Below, in pieces: positions 8,789-16,448 of a stretch of 64,000 bases of DNA. The notes beneath the pieces were generated by a model. That model had not been told where the DNA came from. It ran no database searches and worked only from the letters and a program-made list of their open reading frames with translations. Position numbers and translations under genes: made by a program. The stretch is taken from the NCBI RefSeq assembly GCF_022869805.1, contig NZ_CP094974.1, forward strand, positions 2,666,001 through 2,730,000. Reading direction: 5' to 3'. The first letter of the stretch is position 1. Every line of letters starts with the position of its first letter. The stretch is from Halosolutus halophilus. Lineage in GTDB: Archaea > Halobacteriota > Halobacteria > Halobacteriales > Natrialbaceae.

Positions 8789-9619
8789 CTAGAACAGTCC
8801 GGTGATGAACCCGCTCCCCATAATAACGAGGACGGCAGCGGAGAACGCGGGGAGGTACGGCGTGTACCGCTCGACGCGCTCCTCGTAGTGCTGATAGCCC
8901 GCGATCAGGAGCATCGTCAGACCGACGATACCGGCGATGACGGTGATGGCGTACGCGCTCATCAGTTCGACGCAGTAATTCGACCCGGCACAGAGGGCGA
9001 TGATCTCGAACTCCTCCTCGTGTGCGAATCCGAGGACGAATGCAAACCAGGCGATCCCGAGGAGGCCACGATCGGCGGCGTCGTCGAGACTATCGTGTGA
9101 GTGAGAGTGCCCACCGACGAACGGAATAGCCCCTTTCAGTCGGGACAACAATCCGCTGCCATCGTGCCCGTGTGAATGACCGTGATCGTGTGGGTGACCG
9201 TGGTGGTGGTCGACGTTGTGTTCGTGGTGATGATCGGCGCTGTGGTCGTGATCATCCTCGTGACTCCCGTGAGAGTGGCCGTGGAAGTACTCGCGGATGC
9301 CGAGGACGATGAGCAAGACGCCGGCCACGAGACTGACCGGCCCACCGATCTGGATACCACCGAGTATCGTAATCGGCTCGTTGACCTGCGTGAGGTTGAA
9401 ATACGCTTTCGCGTAGAAGAATACCCCCACCATCACGAGACTACTAACGAGGTGTCCGACGCCGATGATGAAACTCGCCGCGAATCCATACACCCACTTG
9501 TTCGTCCGGTCGAGCGCATACGACGCGGCGACTGGCCATCCGTGACCCGGTTCGATACCGTGAACGGCACCGAGGGCGACTGCACCGAGAAGAAGCCCGA
9601 AGGCTTCGTTGTGTACCAT
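8789..9619 (-). CDS. NicO/RcnA-like nickel-cobalt transporter
   Basis: A 276-residue membrane protein of the NicO (nickel/cobalt efflux-type) family. The first helix has the signature HGIEPGHGWPVAASY, and a later helix carries LGFAHEEEFEIIAL; both hold the His/Glu/Asp residues typical of the family. Between them (residues about 112-152) lies a cytoplasmic loop packed with His and Asp, HGHSHGSHEDDHDH and similar repeats, probably a metal buffer or sensor. About six hydrophobic segments are visible. Upstream, TTATTTATAC about 25-30 bases before the ATG at 9619 fits a leaderless transcript, and a small TAAC-GGTT-GTTA inverted repeat adjoins it. Export rather than import is the more likely direction, but this is inference. 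Confidence 0.88.
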   Translation of the reverse strand: MVHNEAFGLLLGAVALGAVHGIEPGHGWPVAASYALDRTNKWVYGFAASFIIGVGHLVSSLVMVGVFFYAKAYFNLTQVNEPITILGGIQIGGPVSLVAGVLLIVLGIREYFHGHSHGSHEDDHDHSADHHHEHNVDHHHGHPHDHGHSHGHDGSGLLSRLKGAIPFVGGHSHSHDSLDDAADRGLLGIAWFAFVLGFAHEEEFEIIALCAGSNYCVELMSAYAITVIAGIVGLTMLLIAGYQHYEERVERYTPYLPAFSAAVLVIMGSGFITGLF

Positions 9620-9905
9620 CTACGTATCGGGTATCCGATGACAGTATAAATAACGGTTGTTAATACCGAAACGGGGAAATCATCATACAGGAGGCATCTC
9701 GCGAAGAGATGACGATCCACTGGATGTGCGAACGAGTTTCCCATCCTCGCCGAGTTCGTCGAAGAGTGTGACCTGTCGTCGCGATAGTGCGCTGTGATGT
9801 ACCTCCGAGAATTGGCTGTCGTAGAGACGACCGGACTCGAATGGTTATTCCTGGTTCGATGGCGGAGTCGGGAAACGAGGGATTTGATACTGGCGGTACC
9901 AGTAT

Positions 9906-9919
9906 TTAGATAGATCTAA
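9906..9919. repeat. inverted repeat TTAGAT-AG-ATCTAA
   Basis: A perfect 6-bp inverted repeat with a 2-base centre. The same half-sites recur at 10167-10185. The half-site resembles DtxR-type (TTAGG-like) metalloregulator sites, which is inference. Confidence 0.4.
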
Positions 9920-10166
9920 CACCGGTGCGCATTCTGGATCGGACTTCACAAAGAGGTTGCACAGCCGGGGTACGCCCACTCTCTCGACGAGAACATGGAC
10001 TGATCGTTCATACTCACCACGTTTGCTTCCAGAGTAGTTCGAGATCGATATCCCGAGGCGATTCAAAGCCCGTTGAACTGCACACGTTCGTTACAGGATC
10101 GGATTCCTGATCGCCGCTCAGAAGATTTTCGACTCGTTCGAAATCTCGACTAGGCTCAATCAAAAT

Positions 10167-10185
10167 TTAGATGCGTCAAATCTAA
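10167..10185. promoter_or_regulatory. candidate operator TTAGAT-N7-ATCTAA before oxidase gene
   Basis: A perfect 6-bp inverted repeat with a 7-base centre, about 60 bases before the oxidase ATG. It overlaps an AAAATTTAG stretch that could act as the TATA box, so a bound regulator would block initiation. The repeated half-site at 9906-9919 supports a shared regulator; an iron- or manganese-responsive DtxR-family protein is the guess. Confidence 0.4.
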
Positions 10186-10245
10186 GTGTGCGGCAGCTCA
10201 ACTAGCGAATGTGACAGGCAGAACAATCAGGTCGTAGCTCAGAAA

Positions 10246-11502
10246 ATGCCATCGATAAATTACGATAGTGCAACAGAGGTCACAGAACTCCTCGAAGAGC
10301 GGCTTGTCAAGTCACTCGGTAGTGATACGAGCGTCAACCGCCGGACGGTGCTCGGCGGTCTCGGTGTCGCCGGGAGTGCAGCGTTAGGGGTTGGAAGCGC
10401 TCAGACGGGTGCCGACCCCGGGCACGATGACGACGAACACGGCACCTTCGGTGCCGTCGACGAATACCGTGATACGGACTTCGACCCCCACCAGTTCCTG
10501 ACGACGTTCAATACCGGAGCGAGCGGTCAAGAGTCCGTCCCGCAGCGAATCTACGAAGAGAATGGGAGGACCGTTCGGGAATTCGAGTTCACCGCAGTCG
10601 ACACGACAATAACGATCGCGCCGGGCATCGAGTTCGAAGCGTGGGCGTTCAACGGACAGGTTCCGGGACCGACGATCCGCGCCGTCGAGGGTGATCTCAT
10701 TCGAGTCAAATTCGAAAACTTCGGGCGCCACGCACACACGATCCACCCTCACCTGAAGAATCTCAACCCGGAAATGGACGGAATTCCACAGAACGGGCCC
10801 GGAGTACTCGATACGGATGAATCGTTCACCTACGAGTGGATCGCACAACCCGCCGGGACGCACTTCTATCACTGCCACTCGCTCCCGCTGAAGGAACACC
10901 TGCATCGCGGGCTCTACGGCACGATCATCGTCGACCCCGACCCCGAACGCGTCAGGGAAAATCCCCGCGACTACGTCAACTACCACGGACCGATCGACCA
11001 GGAGTTCCGCGAGCGACTCGTCGAGGAGGCGAAGAGCCGGAATCACCAGTACGCCGAGAACGACGCCGTCAACGAGATGGTAATGGTCATGAACTCGTTC
11101 GACACGAACTTCGACGGCGAGAACGAGGTGTACGCCGCGAACACGCGCGCCTTTGCGTACGGTGTCGGCGAAACTGACGCCGAAGGCAACTGGAAGGCGG
11201 GCCAGACGAAACGCCCCATACGGATCGATAAGAACGAACGACAGCGGGTGTACCTCACGAACGCGACGGAGTTCGATTTCATCAATTCGTTCCACACCCA
11301 CTCGCAGTTCTTCGATTACTACGACCACGGAACGACGCTGCTGCCGACGAGCAAAACCGTCGACACGATCATGCAGACCCAGGCCCAGCGCGGTATTATC
11401 GAACTGGATTATTCCGACCACCAGCCCGGGCTGTACATGTTCCACGCTCATCAGTCGGAGTTCGCCGAACTCGGCTGGATGAGCTTCTTCGAGGTGGTCT
11501 AG
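10246..11502 (+). CDS. two-domain multicopper oxidase, Tat-exported
   Basis: About 418 residues. A twin-arginine signal (NRRTVLGGLGVAGSAA, residues 26-41) directs export of the folded protein. Two cupredoxin domains follow. Domain 1 has HAHTIHPH and the type-1 loop FYHCHSLPLKEHLHRGLYG, with ligands Cys and two His; the axial position is Leu, as in high-potential laccases. Domain 2 has FHTHSQFF and MFHAHQSEFAELGW, with no Cys, so it supplies only trinuclear-centre histidines. This matches two-domain oxidases with the type-1 site in domain 1 (NirK/type-C arrangement). The ATG at 10246 gives a normal Tat leader. The stop abuts the ZIP permease start with no gap, so the two are coupled. Likely role: oxidation of a metal ion (Fe, Mn or Cu) or a phenolic substrate outside the membrane. 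Confidence 0.88.
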   Translation: MPSINYDSATEVTELLEERLVKSLGSDTSVNRRTVLGGLGVAGSAALGVGSAQTGADPGHDDDEHGTFGAVDEYRDTDFDPHQFLTTFNTGASGQESVPQRIYEENGRTVREFEFTAVDTTITIAPGIEFEAWAFNGQVPGPTIRAVEGDLIRVKFENFGRHAHTIHPHLKNLNPEMDGIPQNGPGVLDTDESFTYEWIAQPAGTHFYHCHSLPLKEHLHRGLYGTIIVDPDPERVRENPRDYVNYHGPIDQEFRERLVEEAKSRNHQYAENDAVNEMVMVMNSFDTNFDGENEVYAANTRAFAYGVGETDAEGNWKAGQTKRPIRIDKNERQRVYLTNATEFDFINSFHTHSQFFDYYDHGTTLLPTSKTVDTIMQTQAQRGIIELDYSDHQPGLYMFHAHQSEFAELGWMSFFEVV

Positions 11503-12753
11503 ATGGCTGACAAGACACCAGACACGACGACGGACGGTGGCGTGACGGCTGACAAAGAGGTCGCACAGCCACTCGGACTCCCGCGGTGGGTCTCCGCGTT
11601 GCTCCCTGTCGTGTTGCTCGTGCTCGTTCTGGGGGTGTTCGCGTTCACGTCCCCGCTCGCCGACGTTCAGAGTGGCGAACCGCTTCCGGACGTGACGGTC
11701 ACTCACGCCACGATGCCGAGCGACGAGACGGTCGTCCTTCACGTGACAAATAACGGCCCGGAGGAGGTCACGATCTCGCAGGTTCTCGTCGACGAAGCCT
11801 ACTGGAACTTCCAGGTCGAAGGAGCCGATGGTGACCGGACGCTCGAACCCCGAGAAAACGCTCGCGTCATCGTCCCGTATCACTGGAACCCGGGATGGGA
11901 CCTGGGCGTCGATCTCGTGCTCTCGGACGGCACGACGATCGGCCACGAGATCGAAGCGCCGCAGCAGTCACCCGGCTTCAGCACTGATGTCCTGTGGACG
12001 TTGGCGCTCATTGGACTGTTCGTCGGGGTGATTCCGGTCGCACTCGGGATGCTGTGGTTCCCATTCCTCCGAACGATGAGCGATCGTGCATTGCACGCCG
12101 TCCTCTTGTTTGCCGCCGGTGTGCTCGGCTTTCTCGCGTTCGATGCCGGGTTCGAGGCGTTCGAACTCGCCGAGCGAATCCCGGGCGCTTACGACGGTGA
12201 ACTGCTGATCGTCTTCGGCACGATCGGTGCGCTGTTGCTCGTGCAGGCGATCAGCGCGTGGCGTGAGGGACGTGCTGCTGGTGGTGACAGCCGAGCGAGC
12301 AGCGGGCTCTGGACCGCGTATCTCGTGGCCCTGGGGATCGGCTTGCACAATCTCGCTGAGGGACTGGCGATCGGAAGTTCGTTCGCACTCGGGCGGGTGT
12401 CCCTCGGCGCGTTCCTCGTCATCGGGTTCATGCTCCACAACGTGACCGAAGGTCCGGCGGTCGTCGCACCGGTGGCTCGGGATGAGCGCCCCGCATGGTG
12501 GCACTTCGCCGCGCTTGGCCTCCTCGCCGGCGCACCTGTCATCCTCGGCGGGTGGATCGGGAGTCTCGCCTACTCGCCGACGATCGGTGCGTTCTTCCTC
12601 GCGATCGGCGTCGGCGCGATCCTCCAGGTCGACTGGGAGATCGCCAGGATGGTTCGCGCCGCGGGCGGTCGAGTGGGAAGCGCCGCGAATCTGCTGGCCT
12701 TCCTGGTCGGCTTCGGCGTTATGTACGCGACCGATCTCTTCGTGGCTCTCTAA
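11503..12753 (+). CDS. ZIP family metal permease with extracytoplasmic domain
   Basis: A 416-residue membrane protein. Residues 1-28 are cytoplasmic, about 29-50 form an N-terminal anchor helix, and about 55-155 form a beta-rich extracytoplasmic domain (VVLHVTNNGPEEVTISQV) not present in ordinary ZIPs. The rest is an eight-helix ZIP transporter with the metal-binding motifs HNLAEGLAIGSS and HNVTEGPAVVAP in consecutive helices. ZIP proteins move divalent metals (Zn, Fe, Mn) into the cytosol. The ATG follows the oxidase stop codon directly and a halocyanin gene follows 22 bases later. The order suggests metal oxidised or handled by the exported oxidase is passed to this permease, by analogy with the yeast ferroxidase-permease pair. 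Whether the direction is import or export is not proven. Confidence 0.87.
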   Translation: MADKTPDTTTDGGVTADKEVAQPLGLPRWVSALLPVVLLVLVLGVFAFTSPLADVQSGEPLPDVTVTHATMPSDETVVLHVTNNGPEEVTISQVLVDEAYWNFQVEGADGDRTLEPRENARVIVPYHWNPGWDLGVDLVLSDGTTIGHEIEAPQQSPGFSTDVLWTLALIGLFVGVIPVALGMLWFPFLRTMSDRALHAVLLFAAGVLGFLAFDAGFEAFELAERIPGAYDGELLIVFGTIGALLLVQAISAWREGRAAGGDSRASSGLWTAYLVALGIGLHNLAEGLAIGSSFALGRVSLGAFLVIGFMLHNVTEGPAVVAPVARDERPAWWHFAALGLLAGAPVILGGWIGSLAYSPTIGAFFLAIGVGAILQVDWEIARMVRAAGGRVGSAANLLAFLVGFGVMYATDLFVAL

Positions 12754-12775
12754 TACGGGCCGCTCTTCCCCATCC

Positions 12776-13198
12776 ATGCCATCCCGTTTCTGTGATCGGC
12801 GGACGATCTTACGCCTCGGCGGCGCGGCACTTTCGCCGATCGGAATCGCCGGGTGTTTGAACAGACAGTCAGCAACCACTCAGATCGTTCTGATGACTGA
12901 TGGCTTCGGGTTCGATCCGAAAACTACGACGATCGAATCCGGACGGACCGTGACGTGGACGAACACGAGCGACGTCGATCACACGGTCACCGCCTACGAA
13001 GATACGATTCCGGAGGGCGCCGCGTACTTCGCGAGCGGCGGCTTCGAATCTGAACGCGCCGGGCGAACTCACCTGACCGAGGGTCTCGTTGCTCCGGGTG
13101 GCGAGTACGAGCACACGTTCGAAGAGTCTGGAACGTACGAATACTACTGCATTCCCCACGAAAGTTCCGGGATGGTCGGGGCAGTTCAGGTCGAATAG
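12776..13198 (+). CDS. halocyanin-like cupredoxin lipoprotein
   Basis: A 140-residue blue-copper protein. The N-terminus has a Tat/lipoprotein leader: CDRRTILRLGGAAL, then lipobox GIAGC with the lipidated Cys near residue 26, so it sits on the outer face of the membrane. The cupredoxin domain has the ligand set His in DHTVTA, then Cys-His-Met in YYCIPHESSGMVG at the C-terminus, complete for a type-1 site. Halocyanins carry electrons or buffer copper. Being third in the oxidase-ZIP cluster, it probably accepts electrons from or delivers copper to the oxidase. The ATG at 12776 is preferred because the leader then has the usual length; the longer open frame upstream overlaps the permease in another frame. 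Confidence 0.88.
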   Translation: MPSRFCDRRTILRLGGAALSPIGIAGCLNRQSATTQIVLMTDGFGFDPKTTTIESGRTVTWTNTSDVDHTVTAYEDTIPEGAAYFASGGFESERAGRTHLTEGLVAPGGEYEHTFEESGTYEYYCIPHESSGMVGAVQVE

Positions 13199-13273
13199 TC
13201 CAGAGACCGGTTTCTCCGAAACCGCGGCGATTGCGGTAGTAACGACGGATCACCTGCCGATCTGAAATCAGGA

Positions 13274-13438
13274 ATGTCCTGCAACGAGTGTGAACGCAAC
13301 GTTGAGAATGTCCTGAAGAATATCGGCGGAGTCCATCGTGTCGAAGCAGATCCTGAGTCGGGAAGAGTCGAGGCTGATGTGAGCGATGATGTCCTCGGGG
13401 ATGCCATTCACGACGCCGGATACGAGAGAAACGCTTAG
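13274..13438 (+). CDS. HMA-domain copper chaperone-like mini-protein
   Basis: 54 residues beginning MSCNECERNVENVL and ending HDAGYERNA, clearly an HMA (heavy-metal-associated) fold with its CxxC copper loop right at the start. Normal HMA proteins have a first strand of about 8 residues (such as ITVEG) before MSC. Here the frame is open upstream back to the halocyanin stop (13199) but has no start codon, and it reads ADLKSG before the Met. Either the first strand is missing or a frameshift removed it. The TAG stop (13436-13438) overlaps the stop codon of the convergent P1B ATPase (13435-13437). Likely role: copper delivery or a remnant of such a gene. Confidence 0.6.
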   Translation: MSCNECERNVENVLKNIGGVHRVEADPESGRVEADVSDDVLGDAIHDAGYERNA

Positions 13439-15768
13439 GCGACCTCTGCTTCTTTTCCACCGGACGCGTTCGTATCGACCGCAGCGGCATCCGATTCGAC
13501 GGTGAAGTCCGTGTTGAGATTCTCACCACGGAGCAACTGTCCCGCGAAACTGTTCGCAAGGACGACTGAGACGGACAGCACCATCGCTATCATTGCGAAC
13601 ACCGGATGGACGAGACCGGTGGTAGCCGCAGCGACGCCGATGCCGTTGAAACTGAATGCGGCGGCGAGGTTCTGCTTCGTCTTCCGGTAACTGCTCTTCC
13701 CGATTTCGTAGGCGTCCATTACCCCACGGAGGCGGTCGCCCATCAACACGATGTCCGCTGACTCGATGGCGATGTCCGTTCCTGCGCCGATGGCGATACC
13801 GATGTCGGCCTGCGTCAGTGCGGGTGCATCGTTGATGCCGTCCCCGACCATCGCCACACGTTCATCACCCTCCTGTAATCGCCGTATCTCGTCGCGCTTG
13901 TCGTCAGGAAGCACATTGGCCATCACCCGGTCGATACCGACCGTCTCCGCGACAGCGTGGGCCGTTCGTTCGTTGTCGCCCGTAATCATAACGGGGGTGA
14001 TACCCACCTGCTTCATTCGGTCGATGGTCTCTGTGGCGTCGTCCTTCATCGGGTCTCCGATGGCGACGAGACCGATCACTTTGCCATCGACTGCTACGCA
14101 GACAACGGTGTAACCTCGTCCCTGGAGTCTGTCGATGTCGTTCCGGGCGGTAGTCGTGTCGATACTTGCCTCGCCCAGCCACCCGGATTTGCCGACGAGA
14201 ATCCGTTCCTCCGCGACTTCCGCTCGAACACCCTTGCCGGTCACGCTCTCGAACTCATTCGGGTCGGGGTATTCGACGCCCCGTTCGTCCGCGTGGTCGA
14301 GGATTGCGTCCGCGAGGGGATGTTCACTGAACGCCTCTGCACTAGCCGCGTGACGAATCACGTCGGTCTTGTCGTCACCGAACGTTACGACCTCCTCGAC
14401 GGCAGGTTCGCCCCTGGTAATCGTTCCAGTCTTGTCGAGAACGACGGTATCCACGTCCTGGAATATCTGGAAGGCGTCACCGCTTCGCATCAAGATGCCT
14501 CGGTTCGCGGCGAGACCGCCTCCGCGGATCAGTGCCAGTGGCGTCGCCATCCCGAGTGCACAGGGATAGCCGAGGACGAGAACGGCCAACGCCGCGAACG
14601 TGCCACGCTGGATGGTCGGCCCCGTCCCGAACGGATCGCCCGACCAGACGGCAGGAACCAGAAGCCAGAACAGGAACGACGCGGTGGCAACGGTAAGGAC
14701 GCCGGGAACGAAATACTTCAGCACTCGATCCGCTAACTGTACGACATCGGGTTTCATTGTCCGCGCCTCTTCGATTTGACGAGCGACCTGATTCAGGAAG
14801 GCATCGTCGCCGGTCGCGGTCACTTCCACAAGGAGCGTCCCAGTCTCGTTGACGCTGCCACCGATTACATCGTCTCCCGGTTCCTTGTCCGCAGGAACAG
14901 ACTCCCCTGTGGCGACGCTTTCGTCCACTGCGGTCTCGCCATCGACGACGGTGCCGTCCACCGGAAGGCTCTCCCCCGGTTTGACGCGCACGCGATCGCC
15001 CTCCGTAAGTTCACTTACGTCGACTTCCTCGACCTCACCGGCACGGACACGCCGGGCGGTATCTGGCTGGAGGGCAAGTAGATCCTGCACGGCTCGTGAG
15101 GCTCGTGTACGGACAATGAGGCTCGTGTATTCGGAGAGGATGTGATACGTGGTGATGAACACGGAGACGGCGAAGAAATGAACCGTGGGGAACCCTGGGA
15201 AGAGGAACAGACCGAGGAAGCCACCAAGCAGTCCGGCGAAGGCTCCGGCTTCGAGTAGGACGTGCTGGTTGAAGATACCACGCTGGAGGCTATTGTACGC
15301 TTTATCGATGATGTACCAGCCCGGCCCAAACATCGTCCCCAGAGCGAGGCCCAGAGTCACGAGGGCCATCCAGCGCGCCTCCGACTCGAAGGACCCTCTG
15401 TGGAAGATCATAAACAGCATTAATCCGGCGGTCACGAGCGACGCCGCACCTGCGAGGGTTAGTCGCCTCTTTGCCTGCTTGACCCCCGCCTGCTGTTCCT
15501 CGAACCGCTTCTGTTTGTCCGGGTCGCGAATCGTATAGCCGAGGTCGCGGAGCGTATCCTTGAGTTCGACCTCACTCAACGAATCGTCATACCAGATTTG
15601 CACCTCTTCGTGGGCGAGGCTGACGTTCACCTCCTCGACGCCTTCGGTTCGCTCATACGCCGTACGGATGCTCTCGGCGCAGAACGAACACGACATCCCG
15701 CCGATGACGTACCGGACTTGTGCGGTGCCCATCGCAACCCGTGTTTGGGCTGAAGCGGTGAAAGGCAT
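13435..15768 (-). CDS. copper-type P1B ATPase with YPC motif
   Basis: 777 residues. An N-terminal HMA domain with GGMSCSFCAESIRTAYE (Cys pair near residues 26-29), a linker, membrane helices, actuator ATGESVPADK, a transport helix, DKTGTITRGE, SEHPLADAIL, GDGINDAPAL, then two last helices and an acidic tail. Export of Cu+ (or another soft metal) is expected. The transport-helix motif reads LGYPCALGMATPLAL: the first Cys of the canonical CPC is Tyr, while the second Cys and the following ALG-MATP remain. The last helix has MVLSVSVVLANS in place of the usual MxxSS. Starts at 15768 (ATG) or 15732 (ATG); either keeps the HMA domain. It is divergent from the ArsR-type regulator gene with 94 bases between, a usual arrangement for a regulated exporter. 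Confidence 0.92.
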   Translation of the reverse strand: MPFTASAQTRVAMGTAQVRYVIGGMSCSFCAESIRTAYERTEGVEEVNVSLAHEEVQIWYDDSLSEVELKDTLRDLGYTIRDPDKQKRFEEQQAGVKQAKRRLTLAGAASLVTAGLMLFMIFHRGSFESEARWMALVTLGLALGTMFGPGWYIIDKAYNSLQRGIFNQHVLLEAGAFAGLLGGFLGLFLFPGFPTVHFFAVSVFITTYHILSEYTSLIVRTRASRAVQDLLALQPDTARRVRAGEVEEVDVSELTEGDRVRVKPGESLPVDGTVVDGETAVDESVATGESVPADKEPGDDVIGGSVNETGTLLVEVTATGDDAFLNQVARQIEEARTMKPDVVQLADRVLKYFVPGVLTVATASFLFWLLVPAVWSGDPFGTGPTIQRGTFAALAVLVLGYPCALGMATPLALIRGGGLAANRGILMRSGDAFQIFQDVDTVVLDKTGTITRGEPAVEEVVTFGDDKTDVIRHAASAEAFSEHPLADAILDHADERGVEYPDPNEFESVTGKGVRAEVAEERILVGKSGWLGEASIDTTTARNDIDRLQGRGYTVVCVAVDGKVIGLVAIGDPMKDDATETIDRMKQVGITPVMITGDNERTAHAVAETVGIDRVMANVLPDDKRDEIRRLQEGDERVAMVGDGINDAPALTQADIGIAIGAGTDIAIESADIVLMGDRLRGVMDAYEIGKSSYRKTKQNLAAAFSFNGIGVAAATTGLVHPVFAMIAMVLSVSVVLANSFAGQLLRGENLNTDFTVESDAAAVDTNASGGKEAEVA

Positions 15769-15862
15769 TATGATGAAAGTTGTAGCGGAACGATTCTATG
15801 TTCTATAGGTTGAACGAGATTGCGACATTCTTAGGGTTCATACTCGCATAGTCGAGAGCAAG
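15769..15862. promoter_or_regulatory. shared divergent promoter of ATPase and ArsR gene
   Basis: A 94-base divergent gap. CTATGTTCTATAG at 15796-15808 is an imperfect palindrome (arms CTAT/ATAG) and the most AT-rich point. It lies about 25-30 bases before both expected transcription starts, so one bound regulator could control both genes. A second small symmetry, CTCG-CATAGT-CGAG, lies just before the regulator start. Confidence 0.45.
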
Positions 15863-16417
15863 ATGTCCCTGCTCGAAACAGACGTTCCGGTGCGGAACGT
15901 TATCACGACCGACCCGGAAAAAGCGAAGGCGCTGGAAAACGACGTTCGCGCCAAGATTTTGGACATGCTGGCCGACCAAGAGATGTCTATCCGAGAGATT
16001 CACGAGGAACTTCAGCGACGCGGCGAGGACAAGGTGGAGACCACGGTTCGTCACCACGTCAACGTCCTAAAAGACGCTGGGCTTGTCGAGATCGCTCGGC
16101 TCGAAGACGCGAGTGGAGGCACGCGCAAATTCTACAAATCAAACACGCGCGTATTCGCGTATGACCTTCCTGAAGAGGCCGACAAAGAACTGGCAGAAGC
16201 ACACAAAACGGCACGAGAAGGCGTTGCCTCTCTGGTTGAGGAGTTATTTCATGAACACGGCGAGACGATTGAGGCAGTAGCCCGAACGATGAAACCGTGT
16301 GAATACTGTGAGACTCAGCATTATGAGGAGTTCATCGTCCGCGAGTTGGTCAATCGGGCGCTCACCAACGTCAACGAAGACGGAACATTAAACGACTTGA
16401 TCGCCGATGTGGAGTAA
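15863..16417 (+). CDS. ArsR-type winged-helix metal regulator
   Basis: A 184-residue cytoplasmic regulator. An ArsR-like winged helix occupies residues about 20-105 (KALENDVRAKILDMLADQ; recognition region EDKVETTVRHHVNVLKDAG; wing ASGGTRKFYKS). A helical C-terminal half follows, with KPCEYCETQHYEEFI at about 147-161: a CxxC plus nearby His that could bind a soft metal. It is divergent from the YPC ATPase, so the simplest reading is a metal-responsive repressor of that exporter and of itself. The C-terminal sensor position differs from the alpha-3/alpha-5 sites of classic ArsR/SmtB proteins, so the sensing site is inferred. Confidence 0.82.
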   Translation: MSLLETDVPVRNVITTDPEKAKALENDVRAKILDMLADQEMSIREIHEELQRRGEDKVETTVRHHVNVLKDAGLVEIARLEDASGGTRKFYKSNTRVFAYDLPEEADKELAEAHKTAREGVASLVEELFHEHGETIEAVARTMKPCEYCETQHYEEFIVRELVNRALTNVNEDGTLNDLIADVE

Positions 16418-16448
16418 TAGTCCGTCACTAACCGATCCGACCCCGTGA

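Larger units (their letters stand above)
9620..10245. other. intergenic AT-richer region with promoters
   Basis: About 626 bases between the divergent NicO and multicopper oxidase genes. The left end holds the NicO promoter (TATA near 9640-9650 on the minus strand). Two TTAGAT...ATCTAA inverted repeats lie at 9906-9919 and 10167-10185. Open frames here are short with non-haloarchaeal codon use; no real gene was supported. The GC content is visibly lower than in the flanking genes. Confidence 0.6.

Noticed and set aside
9845-10066. 73-codon minus-strand frame, briefly considered a transposase remnant
   Set aside because: No transposase motif could be matched and codon use is not coding-like.
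10384-11946. 520-codon minus-strand open frame opposite the multicopper oxidase
   Set aside because: The plus strand has the Tat signal and all copper ligands; the antisense frame has no motif.
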